Assembly (NCBI RefSeq): GCF_001705515.1
Contig: NZ_MDJS01000006.1
Coordinates: 45,435-109,434, forward strand
Direction: 5' to 3'
Length of the DNA: 64,000 nt
From: Mucilaginibacter sp. PPCGB 2223
Lineage (GTDB): Bacteria; Bacteroidota; Bacteroidia; Sphingobacteriales; Sphingobacteriaceae
The notes beneath the pieces are model-generated. The model was not told the DNA's origin. It did no database searches and saw only the letters and a program-made list of their open reading frames with translations. Made by a program: the position numbers and the translations under genes. This document shows, one piece after another, positions 6,885 to 16,508 of the stretch; within the stretch, counting starts at the first letter, position 1; each line of letters opens with the position of its first letter.

Positions 6885-9008
6885 ATGAGCAGCAGCACCT
6901 ACACCAAACGCCTTTCGACCCGGATTTTATTAGCTTTTTTATCGCTGGTGATTATACTGGGCATCGCAGCGCTTTTTGTACGCGATTCGATCTCAAAAAA
7001 ACTCGAAACCCTTGCCACACTGGCCCATAACGCTGAGCACGACCAATCGCGCCCCGAAGAAACGCTGCTTTTGTTACACAAAGCCGAGGATGATTTCCAG
7101 CGATCGCTCATCAGTAACAACAGCCAGGACATAGCTGCCTACCAGAACGAATTGGCCGCAGCTTTTGGTAAAATAGATACCCTGCTCAGGCAGCATACCG
7201 ATACTACCGGCCTGAATTCGCAACAAAGGCAGCAGGTTAAAAACTGGTACGGGCAAAAACTGCAACTCTCGGCTCGTTTATCTGTGGTGAGGCACCAGTT
7301 CGATTCGTTGCTGAACAGCGTAGAGATAGCAGACCAGGGCGACGCCACGGTACATGCCAGCCAGTTTGGTAAAACGAGCAGGACGATCGAATCGGTAGCA
7401 TCGGATACAGTGGTAAAGTCGGTTAAAAATAACAGGGGTTTATTGGGAAGGCTAAAGGATGCCATAACCAATAAAAGCGGTACGACGAATGTGATCGAGA
7501 TCAATCACCGGCACAATAAACAGATTATCGATTCGCTTACGCGGAACATCAACAAAAAAAACCGGACCGCTTATCTGCGGATATTAAAGCAACTGCAACA
7601 GCAAAACAAAACTTTGCTGATCACCCAGAAGCAACTCATCACACTTAACATCCAGATCATTACCGAACTTGAACGGGTGATCAATGATCTGAAAGAGATA
7701 AACTATACCCTGGCCAACCAAATAAAAGGTATGGCCTTTCAAAACTACCAGGAAACAACGGGTTCGCTTAACAGGTTTTTCCTCATAGCCTTATTCCTGG
7801 TATTGTTATTTGCCACATGGCTCATCGTATTCATCTTCAAGCTCGATCGTTCCGAACTTAGTTTGCGGCAGGAGAACGAACGGGCCATTGTACTGGCGCA
7901 GCAAAAAATGGATCTGCTGGCGCATATGAGCCACGAGATACGTAACCCTTTAACGGCGATCAAGGGCTTTTTGCACATTTTCAGTAAAACTGATCTTAGC
8001 CCCAGGCAGGCAGAAATGCTGGGTTCGATCAGGCTCTCGTCCGACATGCTGCTGCATACCCTCAACGATACCCTCGACGCTGCCAAAATGGAAAGCGGAG
8101 AATTTACGATTAACAACGAACCGTTTAACCCCGATTTTATATTAAGGCAGGTTGTTGACAGTATGGCTTTCAGCGCAGCCAAAAAGAAGCTCGAGCTCGT
8201 TTACCGGTTTGATGGCGATAAGGAAAGCATGGTATCGGGCGATAGTTTCAGGCTGAAGCAGGTCATGATCAACCTGCTAAGCAACGCTATCAAATTTACC
8301 CAGACAGGTTCGGTACATGTAAGTGCGGCCATTAGCCCCAGGGATGGTAAAAGCTGGCTCAATATTGCTGTTGCCGATACGGGCGCCGGCATAAGCCCCG
8401 AACAACAGACCGACCTGTTCTCGAAATATTACCAAACCAGCAGCGCAAAAGGGAAAACCGGCACGGGCCTGGGCCTGTATATCTGCCGCCAGCTGGTGCA
8501 GCTGCAAAACGGGCAGATCAGTGTAAAAAGTACCCCGGGGCAGGGTACGACCTTCAGTTTCGGTATACCATACCAGGAGGTAGCAAGCGGTGCCCGTGTA
8601 TTGGCAGCCGATAAGCCATCGAACCTGCTCAACGGTTTGAGGATACTGGCCGTTGCCGATAACGAACTCGACCGGATGTTCCTCAAAGTGATGACCAGCC
8701 AATGGAACATCCGCTTTTTTGAAGCCTCGGGCGGTAACGATGCCCTGGACACGATACAGAAAGAAGAGGTGGATATTGTGTTGGCCAATACCACTTTGCC
8801 GGATATGGACGCTCACCGGCTGATCGGCATAGTACGCGAACTGGGCTCGCCATTGAGCGAAATACCATTCATTGCCATCATAAGCGATGAAGAGGCTGAT
8901 TGGGATGCGGGAGCAGGTAATGGTTTTGCAGGCAAAATAACTAAACCCTTTACCGAAACCGAGCTAATGCGCCAGATGATAACAGCATTGAATACCGATA
9001 GCGAATAG
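6885..9008 (+). CDS. Hybrid sensor histidine kinase with degenerate receiver
   Basis: 707-residue membrane kinase. TM1 is at about 11-30; a long, probably coiled-coil, extracytoplasmic region (31-295) leads to TM2 (298-320). The HisKA box, HMSHEIRNPLTAIKG, has phospho-accepting His350. The ATPase domain has the N box (INLLSNAIKF), GAGIS, and GTGLGLYI. Residues about 585-703 form a receiver fold, but the phospho-acceptor Asp is Asn635 (DIVLANTTLP), the acidic pair is Ala591-Asp592 and the conserved Thr/Ser seems to be Ile; only Lys687 remains. The receiver therefore probably cannot be phosphorylated in the normal way. No response regulator gene is adjacent. The upstream lipoprotein is probably co-transcribed. 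Confidence 0.9.
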   Translation: MSSSTYTKRLSTRILLAFLSLVIILGIAALFVRDSISKKLETLATLAHNAEHDQSRPEETLLLLHKAEDDFQRSLISNNSQDIAAYQNELAAAFGKIDTLLRQHTDTTGLNSQQRQQVKNWYGQKLQLSARLSVVRHQFDSLLNSVEIADQGDATVHASQFGKTSRTIESVASDTVVKSVKNNRGLLGRLKDAITNKSGTTNVIEINHRHNKQIIDSLTRNINKKNRTAYLRILKQLQQQNKTLLITQKQLITLNIQIITELERVINDLKEINYTLANQIKGMAFQNYQETTGSLNRFFLIALFLVLLFATWLIVFIFKLDRSELSLRQENERAIVLAQQKMDLLAHMSHEIRNPLTAIKGFLHIFSKTDLSPRQAEMLGSIRLSSDMLLHTLNDTLDAAKMESGEFTINNEPFNPDFILRQVVDSMAFSAAKKKLELVYRFDGDKESMVSGDSFRLKQVMINLLSNAIKFTQTGSVHVSAAISPRDGKSWLNIAVADTGAGISPEQQTDLFSKYYQTSSAKGKTGTGLGLYICRQLVQLQNGQISVKSTPGQGTTFSFGIPYQEVASGARVLAADKPSNLLNGLRILAVADNELDRMFLKVMTSQWNIRFFEASGGNDALDTIQKEEVDIVLANTTLPDMDAHRLIGIVRELGSPLSEIPFIAIISDEEADWDAGAGNGFAGKITKPFTETELMRQMITALNTDSE

Positions 9009-9139
9009 TTGCCGGTTGCAATTGCGGTGGACAGACATCTGATTGTAATAATTACAAGTTAAAAATTGTTAAAAATTGCGCCGGCGTATACAAAAAGCGT
9101 AATATTATGGCCTGTAAGGCGTTGCATAGCCAAAATTAA

Positions 9140-9169
9140 TTGAGTTATTGCCCTGCTTTGCTATTTTTG
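9140..9169 (+). promoter_or_regulatory. Bacteroidota-type promoter for the 9199 barrel gene
   Basis: TTG at 9140-9142, then 19 bases, then TATTTTTG at 9162-9169, an exact fit to the TAnnTTTG -7 element. Transcription would start near 9176, giving a leader of about 23 bases before the ATG at 9199. Supports 9199 over the earlier in-frame ATG at 9148, which lies inside the promoter. Confidence 0.7.
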
Positions 9170-9198
9170 CACCAAACAATGGCTACTTGTACCATCAT

Positions 9199-9945
9199 AT
9201 GAAAAAAAACATAACTATACTTTTTACTTTATTCATCGCATTAATAACTGTAAATGTACAAGCTCAGGATGCGCCCGTAGGAAAAAATTACCTGGGTATT
9301 TACCTGGGAATATCGCAACCAATGGGGGTGTTTAAAAGCACCGATTATTATAATAACAACGCCGGTATGGCAAGGGGGAACGTGACGTACGGCATCAGCT
9401 GGGCGCATTATTTTACCAAACATGTTGCGGCTATTGCCGATATTTCTTTCCAGGACCAGGGCAGGCCAAGCAGCGATGTTTTACAAACGCTGTCGGGAGG
9501 GTATAACAGCGATTTTAATGCACAATCAACCACGGTTACGGTTACGGAGCGTTATCAAAACCTTAATTTGCTGCTTGGGCCACAGTACTCTTTTTATTTC
9601 GGTAAATTTTCTTTTGATATCGGCGCGTCGGCCGGCCTTTTAAAAAGCTTTGATACGCCCGAATACGAGGTGAACGTATATAAACAGCTGGTTAGCTCAA
9701 CAACCCTCGAATCAACTACGTTTTATCAGCGCAGCTCGCGCGCTTCGGCATTTGCTTATAGCGGTCATGCAGGGTTGCATTTAAATTTGAGCGATGGGTT
9801 TGGATTTGCACTTACGGGCAAATATGTCGGCTGTGATGGTATCGCCATAACAAACGAAAGCAACCCGTACAGCAATGGCCGTTTGGTTACCAAACAGCCC
9901 ATTAATGTATGGCAAAGTACATTGGGCATATTCTTCCATTTCTGA
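9199..9945 (+). CDS. Outer-membrane beta-barrel protein
   Basis: 248-residue protein with a signal peptide (MKKNITILFTLFIALITVN, cleavage after VQAQ). The mature chain has many alternating strands: YLGIYLGISQP, ITYGISW-like YGISWAHYF, LNLLLGPQYSFYF, FSFDIGASAGLLKSF, and a C-terminal strand ending in Phe (TLGIFFHF), the usual mark of a barrel. Likely an 8-10 stranded barrel of the porin-family/OmpA-barrel type. The start at 9199 fits the promoter. Its cargo or ligand cannot be told. Confidence 0.85.
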   Translation: MKKNITILFTLFIALITVNVQAQDAPVGKNYLGIYLGISQPMGVFKSTDYYNNNAGMARGNVTYGISWAHYFTKHVAAIADISFQDQGRPSSDVLQTLSGGYNSDFNAQSTTVTVTERYQNLNLLLGPQYSFYFGKFSFDIGASAGLLKSFDTPEYEVNVYKQLVSSTTLESTTFYQRSSRASAFAYSGHAGLHLNLSDGFGFALTGKYVGCDGIAITNESNPYSNGRLVTKQPINVWQSTLGIFFHF

Positions 9946-9958
9946 CAATCGATACCGC

Positions 9959-10360
9959 TTACTTTTCGCGATACTCGTAAACAATAACCACATTGGTTTT
10001 AGGTTGTAAAAAGCACAGCGTATACCCATGTGGTTTTTGCTTTTTATACTCCCGGTAGTACAAAAAACCCCGCTCGTTATCGGGTATAAAAGGGCATATC
10101 GCTTTCAGCTTCCAGTTGGGCGGGTAGTTTTTGAATGTAAGTCTTTTTAAAAGGGTAACCTTGTCAGCACTACTGATATTGGCTTCCGCATACGCATCGT
10201 GCTCGGTATAGATTGTAGACCGTAGCTCGTAATGTGTTACACCGGTAATATCGGCAAGTAACCTTTCGGGATAATTAGCCTGTTCATAGCGGATGTATCC
10301 GTATGACCCACCCGCAACGAGGATGATAGCAATAAGGCCGATGAGGTAGAGCTTTTTCAA
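9959..10360 (-). CDS. Membrane-anchored hypothetical protein
   Basis: 133-residue protein with one N-terminal hydrophobic segment (about 4-22: signal anchor or uncleaved signal peptide). The rest is polar with strands and ends NVVIVYEYREK. No family recognised. It lies 33 bases downstream of the YcxB-like gene on the same strand and may be its operon partner. Convergent with the barrel gene. Confidence 0.6.
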   Translation of the reverse strand: MKKLYLIGLIAIILVAGGSYGYIRYEQANYPERLLADITGVTHYELRSTIYTEHDAYAEANISSADKVTLLKRLTFKNYPPNWKLKAICPFIPDNERGFLYYREYKKQKPHGYTLCFLQPKTNVVIVYEYREK

Positions 10361-10393
10361 TGGATTTATTGGTATTATTTAGAACCGCCTATT

Positions 10394-10906
10394 CTATTTT
10401 ATTTGTTGAATCTTGATACCCTGCGCTTTAAATAAATGTTTTAGTTGCTCAAGATTTTCGGCACTTACTTCGTTGGTTTTCACAAAGATCGCCAACATTT
10501 TACTGGGATATAGCAATAACCAATCATTGGTTATTGCAACCTTATGTAGCTTCGACCATTTATAGTCAGACGAAAATGATTCGCCCTTTACTTTTACGCC
10601 CTCGTCAGAAAACTCATAGGCAATCAGTTCCTGCACCATCAGATTACTTTTAAAGCTTCTTTTGGCAATCAGGAGAATTGTTACAGGCAGGGTAATGGCC
10701 ATCGTGACCAGAATTACTCCGAAGGAATAATAGTCAGAATCGAGGATGGTATAATAGTGTACCATGTTCATGATGATAGATGCCAAAATGAAGAGGACGG
10801 CAAATGCGGAAATAATAACCACCCATTTTTTTGCGTAGAGTATTTTAAAGTTTAGCTTCCTGAATTCAGGATAGGTCATTTTAGAAGTAAAAGAAAACGT
10901 ATTCAT
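10394..10906 (-). CDS. YcxB-like membrane protein
   Basis: 170-residue protein with two membrane segments (about 30-50 and 63-83) near the N-terminus and a soluble C-terminal region with alternating strands, including FSDEGVKVKGESFSSDYKWSKL and LYPSKMLAIFVK. This layout, an N-terminal hairpin and a PH-like YcxB domain with the conserved W near the strand turn, matches the YcxB-like family, whose function is unknown. Length is normal for the family. Confidence 0.65.
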   Translation of the reverse strand: MNTFSFTSKMTYPEFRKLNFKILYAKKWVVIISAFAVLFILASIIMNMVHYYTILDSDYYSFGVILVTMAITLPVTILLIAKRSFKSNLMVQELIAYEFSDEGVKVKGESFSSDYKWSKLHKVAITNDWLLLYPSKMLAIFVKTNEVSAENLEQLKHLFKAQGIKIQQIK

Positions 10907-10933
10907 ATATTTTTGTAAATGATTCTTTGATTG

Positions 10934-12472
10934 TCACCCCGCCCAATTCTCCCTGTCCAAACTGCGGTAATGTATCGCTTCGGCCAGGTGTTCAATCTGT
11001 ATGGATTCGCTGCCGGCCAGGTCGGCAATGGTGCGGGCCACTTTCAAAATACGGTCGTAAGCGCGTGCGGAGAGGCCGAGCTTTTCCATAGCCTTTTTGA
11101 GCAGCAACTGCCCGGCATCATTGATGACGCATATCTCGCGCACCATTTTGGTGCTCATCTGGGCGTTGCTGTGCAGGCCTTCCTGTTTGCCGAAACGCTG
11201 GGCCTGTACATCGCGGGCTTTGATCACACGCTCACGTATCACGGCGCTTTTTTCGGATACCCTGTCCGACGAGAGTTCGTCGAAATTTACCGGGGTAACT
11301 TCCACATGCAGGTCGATCCTGTCGAGTAGAGGGCCCGATATCTTGCTCAGGTATTTCTGTACTACGCCCGGCGGGCATACGCACTCCTTTTCAGGATGGT
11401 TAAAATAACCGCAGGGGCAGGGGTTCATACTCGCGATCAGCATCAGGCTTGATGGATATTCTACTGATAATCTTGCGCGGCTTACTGTCACCTTACGCTC
11501 TTCCAGCGGTTGGCGCATTACTTCTAAAACGCTGCGTTTAAACTCGGGTAATTCGTCCAGAAACAAAACGCCGTTATGCGCCAGCGATATCTCACCGGGT
11601 TGAGGGTTGCTGCCGCCTCCAACCAGGGCCACATCACTAATGGTATGGTGCGGCGATCGGAAAGGCCGTACAGTGACCAAAGCATCGCTTGCCGATAGTT
11701 TGCCAGCTACCGAGTGTATCTTGGTCGTCTCCAGCGATTCGTGCAGGCTGAGCGGCGGCAGTATGGAAGGCAGCCTGCGCGCCAGCATGGTTTTACCGGC
11801 TCCCGGCGGGCCGATCAGGATCACGTTATGCCCGCCCGCCGCGGCTATCTCCAAAGCGCGCTTGATGTTTTCCTGTCCGCGTACCTCGCTAAAATCGCTG
11901 TCGTAATTGTTGATGCTGTCGAAAAACTCCTCGCGGGTATTTACGGTTGTTGGCTTCAATTGCAGGTCGCCGTTGAAGAACCCCGCTATCTCTTTGATGC
12001 TTTCTACGCCGTAAACTTCCAGGTCGCTTACTATTGCGGCTTCGCGTGCGTTTTGCTTAGGCAGGATAAAACCTTTGAAACCTTCTTTTCGGGCCTGTAT
12101 GGCAATGGGTAAAGCGCCTTTGATGGGCTGTACGCCGCCATCCAGCGATATCTCGCCCATAATCAGGTATTTGTCCAGCTCTTCGGACTCTATTTGCCCT
12201 GAAGCCGCCAGTATCCCGGTAAGGATGGTCAGATCGTAAGCCGAGCCTTCCTTGCGCACATCGGCCGGAGCCATATTGACCACCACCTGCTGGCGCGGCA
12301 TTTTAAAGCCGCAGTTTTTCAAGGCCGATTCGATGCGGAAATAGCTTTCTTTTACCGCTACATCGGGCAGGCCCACTATAAAATATTTGGTGCCGGCAGC
12401 AATATTTACTTCAACGGTTATGGTTGTAGCTTCGATACCGTAAACTGCGCTGCCAAAGGTTTTTACTAACAC
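10934..12472 (-). CDS. YifB family Mg-chelatase-like AAA+ ATPase (ComM-like)
   Basis: 512-residue protein of the YifB/ComM family. Residues about 20-165 are the Lon-S16-like ChlI domain; the AAA+ core has Walker A GPPGAGKTML near 217 and Walker B LFLDELPEF near 300; the C-terminal Mg-chelatase helical domain ends in IHYRSLDRENW. SMNPCPCGY and the CVCPPG segment are family hallmarks. ComM is a hexameric helicase that promotes branch migration during natural transformation in gamma-proteobacteria; its role in Bacteroidota is not established. Length is typical. Confidence 0.93.
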   Translation of the reverse strand: MLVKTFGSAVYGIEATTITVEVNIAAGTKYFIVGLPDVAVKESYFRIESALKNCGFKMPRQQVVVNMAPADVRKEGSAYDLTILTGILAASGQIESEELDKYLIMGEISLDGGVQPIKGALPIAIQARKEGFKGFILPKQNAREAAIVSDLEVYGVESIKEIAGFFNGDLQLKPTTVNTREEFFDSINNYDSDFSEVRGQENIKRALEIAAAGGHNVILIGPPGAGKTMLARRLPSILPPLSLHESLETTKIHSVAGKLSASDALVTVRPFRSPHHTISDVALVGGGSNPQPGEISLAHNGVLFLDELPEFKRSVLEVMRQPLEERKVTVSRARLSVEYPSSLMLIASMNPCPCGYFNHPEKECVCPPGVVQKYLSKISGPLLDRIDLHVEVTPVNFDELSSDRVSEKSAVIRERVIKARDVQAQRFGKQEGLHSNAQMSTKMVREICVINDAGQLLLKKAMEKLGLSARAYDRILKVARTIADLAGSESIQIEHLAEAIHYRSLDRENWAG

Positions 12473-12491
12473 GTATTATATTTTATATTTA

Positions 12492-13232
12492 TTATCTATC
12501 AGCTAATGTAAAACTCAAAGGCAGTGTGCCTTCGGCAATTACAGGTTTGTTGTTTAAAATTGCAGGCAACCAATCACCCTCCACACTTTTTATAACCTTT
12601 AGGGCTTCTTCGCTCAAGCCATCTTTAATGCCCACTTTAACCTGGTAATCGGTTGGTCGGCCATCTAAGTCAACAATAAACGCAACTATTACCTTCCCTT
12701 GCGTATTGTTTTCCAGAGCTCGCGCCGGATACCTTACCCTCGTAACAAACAGCCTTGAAAGTTTGCCTTCCCCGTCAAGATATAGCGCAGGTTTATCCAA
12801 TTTAGTTTTCAGTGTATCCGTTCCGTTTATTACAATATACTTTAAGGTATCCTCCGGCATATCCTTATGGAAAATATATATACCTTTATCAAAATCGTAT
12901 TTATCACTCAACTCATATTTATAGTTGTAGCACTCCCAAACGCCTACCTTTTTGCCGTTTTTATATTGTCCGGATCCTGAGATCTTCCCCCTAAAACCAT
13001 AACTTGTCCAAACGCTATCTTTTAAATTGTTTTTGTAATATCCCCGGGTAATTATACCGTAATTATCGTTTAGGGTATACAAGCCGTTTTTTACAGAGGT
13101 ATCAGCCTCTAAAACTTCATATATCTCCCTCGTATGCAGTTGCGGGTTGGCTTTGGTTATTTTTTTGGTTTGGGCGCTTAGTCTACAAACCGCAAGCAAC
13201 AGGCATAGCAATATTAAAAAGTACTTCATCAA
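12492..13232 (-). CDS. Secreted TonB C-terminal domain protein with MORN-like repeats
   Basis: 246-residue protein with a cleavable signal peptide (ends RLSAQT). Residues about 45-120 carry short MORN_2-like repeats (GIITRGYYKNNLKDSVW, GSGQYKNGKKVGVWECY). Residues about 160-244 are a TonB C-terminal-like domain: YPARALENNTQGKVIVAFIV, DGLSEEALKVIKS, PLSFTL. Unlike a true TonB it has no proline-rich span or membrane anchor, so it is probably periplasmic and not an energy transducer. Lies 19 bases before yifB on the same strand. Either of the two adjacent Met codons could be the start. Confidence 0.8.
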   Translation of the reverse strand: MMKYFLILLCLLLAVCRLSAQTKKITKANPQLHTREIYEVLEADTSVKNGLYTLNDNYGIITRGYYKNNLKDSVWTSYGFRGKISGSGQYKNGKKVGVWECYNYKYELSDKYDFDKGIYIFHKDMPEDTLKYIVINGTDTLKTKLDKPALYLDGEGKLSRLFVTRVRYPARALENNTQGKVIVAFIVDLDGRPTDYQVKVGIKDGLSEEALKVIKSVEGDWLPAILNNKPVIAEGTLPLSFTLADR

Positions 13233-13389
13233 TCTATGGCTTTTTTATGACGAATAAACATAAATAAAATTTAGCATTCTAATACGTCCCTTTTGCAATA
13301 GGGTAATTTATTAATTACATTTTATTTTGAATTATGCCGTTTAAGCAAAAACTCTTTATTTAGAGCAAAACACATCAATACAATTCGAT

Positions 13390-13755
13390 ATGAAAAAGAT
13401 CGGCATAGCTTTATTGATAGCCTTTGCGGCGATGAAAGCATCGGCACAAACCAGCATCAGCGCAAAAGACGCGGCCAAACACATCGGCGAAGAGGTAACC
13501 ATCTGCGATAAGATCTTCAGCGGCAAATACCTGTCGAACTCGAGCCTTACCCTGCTCGATGTCGGCGGCAGCCATCCTAACGAGGTGTTGAGCCTGGTGA
13601 TCAAAGGCGACGACCGCAAGAAATTCAGCACCGCCCCTGAAGATAAGTTTAAAGGCAGACAAGTTTGTATTACCGGTAAATTAGTCGACTATAAAGGCAA
13701 ACCCGAGATCATGATCACCGATACGGCCCAGATCAAGATTGATCCGAGGATGTAA
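13390..13755 (+). CDS. Secreted OB-fold-like protein
   Basis: 121-residue protein with a signal peptide ending ASAQT. The mature part, about 100 residues, reads AKDAAKHIGEEVTICDKI, YLSNSSLTLLDVGG, LSLVIKGDDR, KFKGRQVCITGKLVDYKGKPEIMI: the strand order of a small OB-fold of the kind found in bacterial nucleic-acid-binding-like secreted proteins. Two Cys (in TICDK and VCITG) could form a disulfide. Function unknown. Convergent with the TonB receptor gene and followed by a hairpin. Confidence 0.72.
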   Translation: MKKIGIALLIAFAAMKASAQTSISAKDAAKHIGEEVTICDKIFSGKYLSNSSLTLLDVGGSHPNEVLSLVIKGDDRKKFSTAPEDKFKGRQVCITGKLVDYKGKPEIMITDTAQIKIDPRM

Positions 13756-13772
13756 ACCTGTTTTTTTAAGAA

Positions 13773-13803
13773 AGCCCTCTCCGGTTTAACTCGGGAGAGG
13801 GCT
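13773..13803. terminator. Convergent-gene hairpin terminator
   Basis: AGCCCTCTCC (13773-13782) pairs perfectly with GGAGAGGGCT (13794-13803) around an 11-base loop. It sits between the convergent OB-fold and TonB-receptor genes. There is no good T-tract right after it on either strand, so termination may depend on the stem alone or serve RNA stability. Confidence 0.6.
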
Positions 13804-13858
13804 ACAGGTAGATATAGGATCAAAAAATAGATGCTCTTTCAAAAACGCTTCGTCGTTT

Positions 13859-16351
13859 TTACGACTTCGCTTTAGGCGACAAATCAAACGGCACCACCAG
13901 CTTAAAGCTGATGTTGCGGCCCATGTTAAATATGCCCGGCTGTACGCCCGGGCCCGGGTCGGCATTGTCAAAATACTTCAGCCTGCTCATATTCGATTGG
14001 TAGTTCACATCGCCCAGGTTGGTGCCTTCGATAAACAGTTTAATCACCGGCTTACCAGCGGCGTCCATCAGGTTGGCTCCAAGCCCGGCGCTGATCAGGT
14101 TGTAGCCTGCAGTATAGGTTTCGGTGCCGTAGGCGGCAAAATACCTGTCCTGCGCGCTGTAATGATCAAAGCCAACACTCACATATACATTTTTCAGCCT
14201 GCCGAAGCCTTTGGTAAAATTACCGCGCAACTCGCTGTGTGTATGCAGCGGCGGTATAAACGGCAGGTATTTTAAACTGTCGGGAACTTTAGCGCCTGTG
14301 CCTTTGTTCTCGCCGTAGGTCAGGCCAATGGCATTTTCAAAATGCAGCCAGCTAAAGGGGTGTATATCCAGGTTGGCCTCTCCGCCATAGATGCGGGCAT
14401 GGCTTTGTACATAGGTAAACTCGTTGTAGCCCTGGTTGGTCACGGGTGCCCCGGCAGCATCCAGTACCTGTTGCTGGAAGATATAGTTATCAATGTTGTT
14501 ATTAAACGCCTCAATGCTGGCTGTTACGGTTGGCAGGGTTAAAAAAGCGCCCAGGTCTTCCTGTACACTAAATTCGGGTTTAAAATTGCTGTTGCCAACG
14601 TGGTATATCTGTGAGCCGGGATCGGGGCCGTTGGCCGATAGCTCGGCAATACTTGGCGCCCTGAACCCGCGGGCAATATTACCCTTCAGCAAAAAGCTGT
14701 TCGAGAAATTGTAAGTCGCGCCAAAACTGCCCGAGAATCCCGAAAAGGTTTTATTCAGGGCATCAAATTGCCTGGCCACATTGGGTGCCGTTTCGGGGCT
14801 GCTGCCGGTGTACAGTACCGGAAAGAAAGCGTTGGTGGTATCGATGTAAGCTGCCTGGCCGATAAACGACCGGCTGTCTATCCGGGCTCCCCCCGAAAGG
14901 TCAAGCTTACCGAAACTTTTCTTCACAATAAAGAACGGGCCCACATCAAACTGGTGATATGCAGGTATGGGGAATGCGGTAGCATCGCCGATGGTATTGT
15001 TCTGGTACTGCCCGTTTACGCCTAAAGTGGTTTCGTAATCGCCTAAGTTGAAGTTGTATTTTACATCATAGGTATACGTGGTCAGGTGCAGGTTCAATCC
15101 CGGTGTTTCGGGTTGGGTGGGATGGGTAAACTCGCGGCGGTGGCTAAACTGGTAACCGAGGTTCACCAGCAAGCTGCCTTTTCCCAAATTAAAGCTGCTG
15201 TTGTTGTAAATGCGGTAAAGCTGCACATGCTGGTGCAGTACCGGGATGGTGTACGAGTTCAGCTCATCTGCCGATACGATAGGCCTGAACAGGTCGGCCT
15301 CGGTTACCTGTTTGGTGAATGCCCGGCTAACCGAATCGCGGCTGCCATCGGGTATGGCCTGCTCATCGTCGAAAACCGAGGCATTCAGATATGAGTAACC
15401 CCACGATTTATTGATACCGACCATGAAGCGGGCGTCTTTTTCCTGATAGTTGGTGCCATACACGCGGCCGTCGTGCTGATCCCGGTAATCTTTGGCAGCT
15501 TTTGCCGATATCACAGTTCCCCAAACAAAACCGTTGTTATTGCCCTGCAACCTGAACGATCCGCCAAATAAACCTTGATTCGTACCGTAATTGCCGGATA
15601 TATCGCCCTGTATCTTTCCTTCGGGCAATGGAGCGGCAGTAATCAGGTTAACCACTCCGCCAATAGCGTCTGAGCCGTACGATAAGCTGGCCGGGCCTTT
15701 CACCACTTCAATCCGGTCGATCGAGTTCTGATCAACCTCGATACCATGCTCGTCGCCCCATTGCTGGCCTTCCTGGCGTATGCCATCCTCAAGCGTTACC
15801 ACCCGGTTATAGCCCAGCCCGTGGATGAACGGTTTAGATACGTTCGGCCCGGTAGTTACTGCGCTTACTCCGGGCAGGTTGGCAATCTCGTCTATCACGT
15901 TGCTGGCTGCGGCGCGCTCGTCGATAAAAGTTTTGCTTACGGCTGCCATGGGTATCGGGCTGCGTTTTATTTCTGTTGCTTTCGATACACCGGTGATCAC
16001 TACCTCGCTCGCTTCGATAGAGGATACCTGTAACTGGAAATCGAGCGAGTTGGTTTTCGAAAAATCAACCTTTTGAGTAATGGTAGCATAACCAATATAG
16101 CGCACCTGCAACAGGTAAACGCCTTTAGGTACATGATTCAGTATGTATTTGCCGTTGGCATCGGTTACGGTGCCGTTGTGCAGGTCGGGTATAATAACGG
16201 TTACACCGATCAGGGCTTCACCGGTGGCTTTGTCGGTAACTTTACCGGTCAGGGTTCCGTTTCCTGCCGGGTCAGAATCTGTTGCCATGGCATGCAGCAC
16301 CGGCAACAGCATCATATATAGTAGCGCTAATAATTTGAGTTTGAATTTCAT
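13859..16351 (-). CDS. TonB-dependent outer-membrane receptor
   Basis: 830-residue receptor. A signal peptide (about 1-23) is followed by a carboxypeptidase-regulatory-like domain (about 30-115, GTLTGKVTDKATGEALIGVTV), a plug domain (about 130-240, with DRIEVVKGPASLSYGSDAIG, then GVVNLIT) and a 22-strand barrel. The plug contains RQEGQQWGDEHGIEVDQ, a His/acid-rich loop. Such receptors import metal chelates, vitamins or oligomers using TonB energy. No SusD gene is adjacent, so glycan import is unlikely. The upstream small Cys/His-rich protein and its operator-like promoter point to a metal or metal chelate; that is inference. Length is typical. Confidence 0.9.
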   Translation of the reverse strand: MKFKLKLLALLYMMLLPVLHAMATDSDPAGNGTLTGKVTDKATGEALIGVTVIIPDLHNGTVTDANGKYILNHVPKGVYLLQVRYIGYATITQKVDFSKTNSLDFQLQVSSIEASEVVITGVSKATEIKRSPIPMAAVSKTFIDERAAASNVIDEIANLPGVSAVTTGPNVSKPFIHGLGYNRVVTLEDGIRQEGQQWGDEHGIEVDQNSIDRIEVVKGPASLSYGSDAIGGVVNLITAAPLPEGKIQGDISGNYGTNQGLFGGSFRLQGNNNGFVWGTVISAKAAKDYRDQHDGRVYGTNYQEKDARFMVGINKSWGYSYLNASVFDDEQAIPDGSRDSVSRAFTKQVTEADLFRPIVSADELNSYTIPVLHQHVQLYRIYNNSSFNLGKGSLLVNLGYQFSHRREFTHPTQPETPGLNLHLTTYTYDVKYNFNLGDYETTLGVNGQYQNNTIGDATAFPIPAYHQFDVGPFFIVKKSFGKLDLSGGARIDSRSFIGQAAYIDTTNAFFPVLYTGSSPETAPNVARQFDALNKTFSGFSGSFGATYNFSNSFLLKGNIARGFRAPSIAELSANGPDPGSQIYHVGNSNFKPEFSVQEDLGAFLTLPTVTASIEAFNNNIDNYIFQQQVLDAAGAPVTNQGYNEFTYVQSHARIYGGEANLDIHPFSWLHFENAIGLTYGENKGTGAKVPDSLKYLPFIPPLHTHSELRGNFTKGFGRLKNVYVSVGFDHYSAQDRYFAAYGTETYTAGYNLISAGLGANLMDAAGKPVIKLFIEGTNLGDVNYQSNMSRLKYFDNADPGPGVQPGIFNMGRNISFKLVVPFDLSPKAKS

Positions 16352-16508
16352 TTTTGTTATATCATGATCAATGAGCGCATCAGCTTAAAAGCGTTGATCC
16401 CGGGGTAACCCGGAACGATGGTTCATTTACAATAAATAATGTGATTAAATAGCCGCTTAGGGCTGAAGTTTGTTCGGCATAACAATTAGCCAAACAATCA
16501 AACAAAAA

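Noticed and set aside
6845..7030. Small frame just before the hybrid kinase start
   Set aside because: It overlaps the kinase start in another frame and has no sensible protein features.
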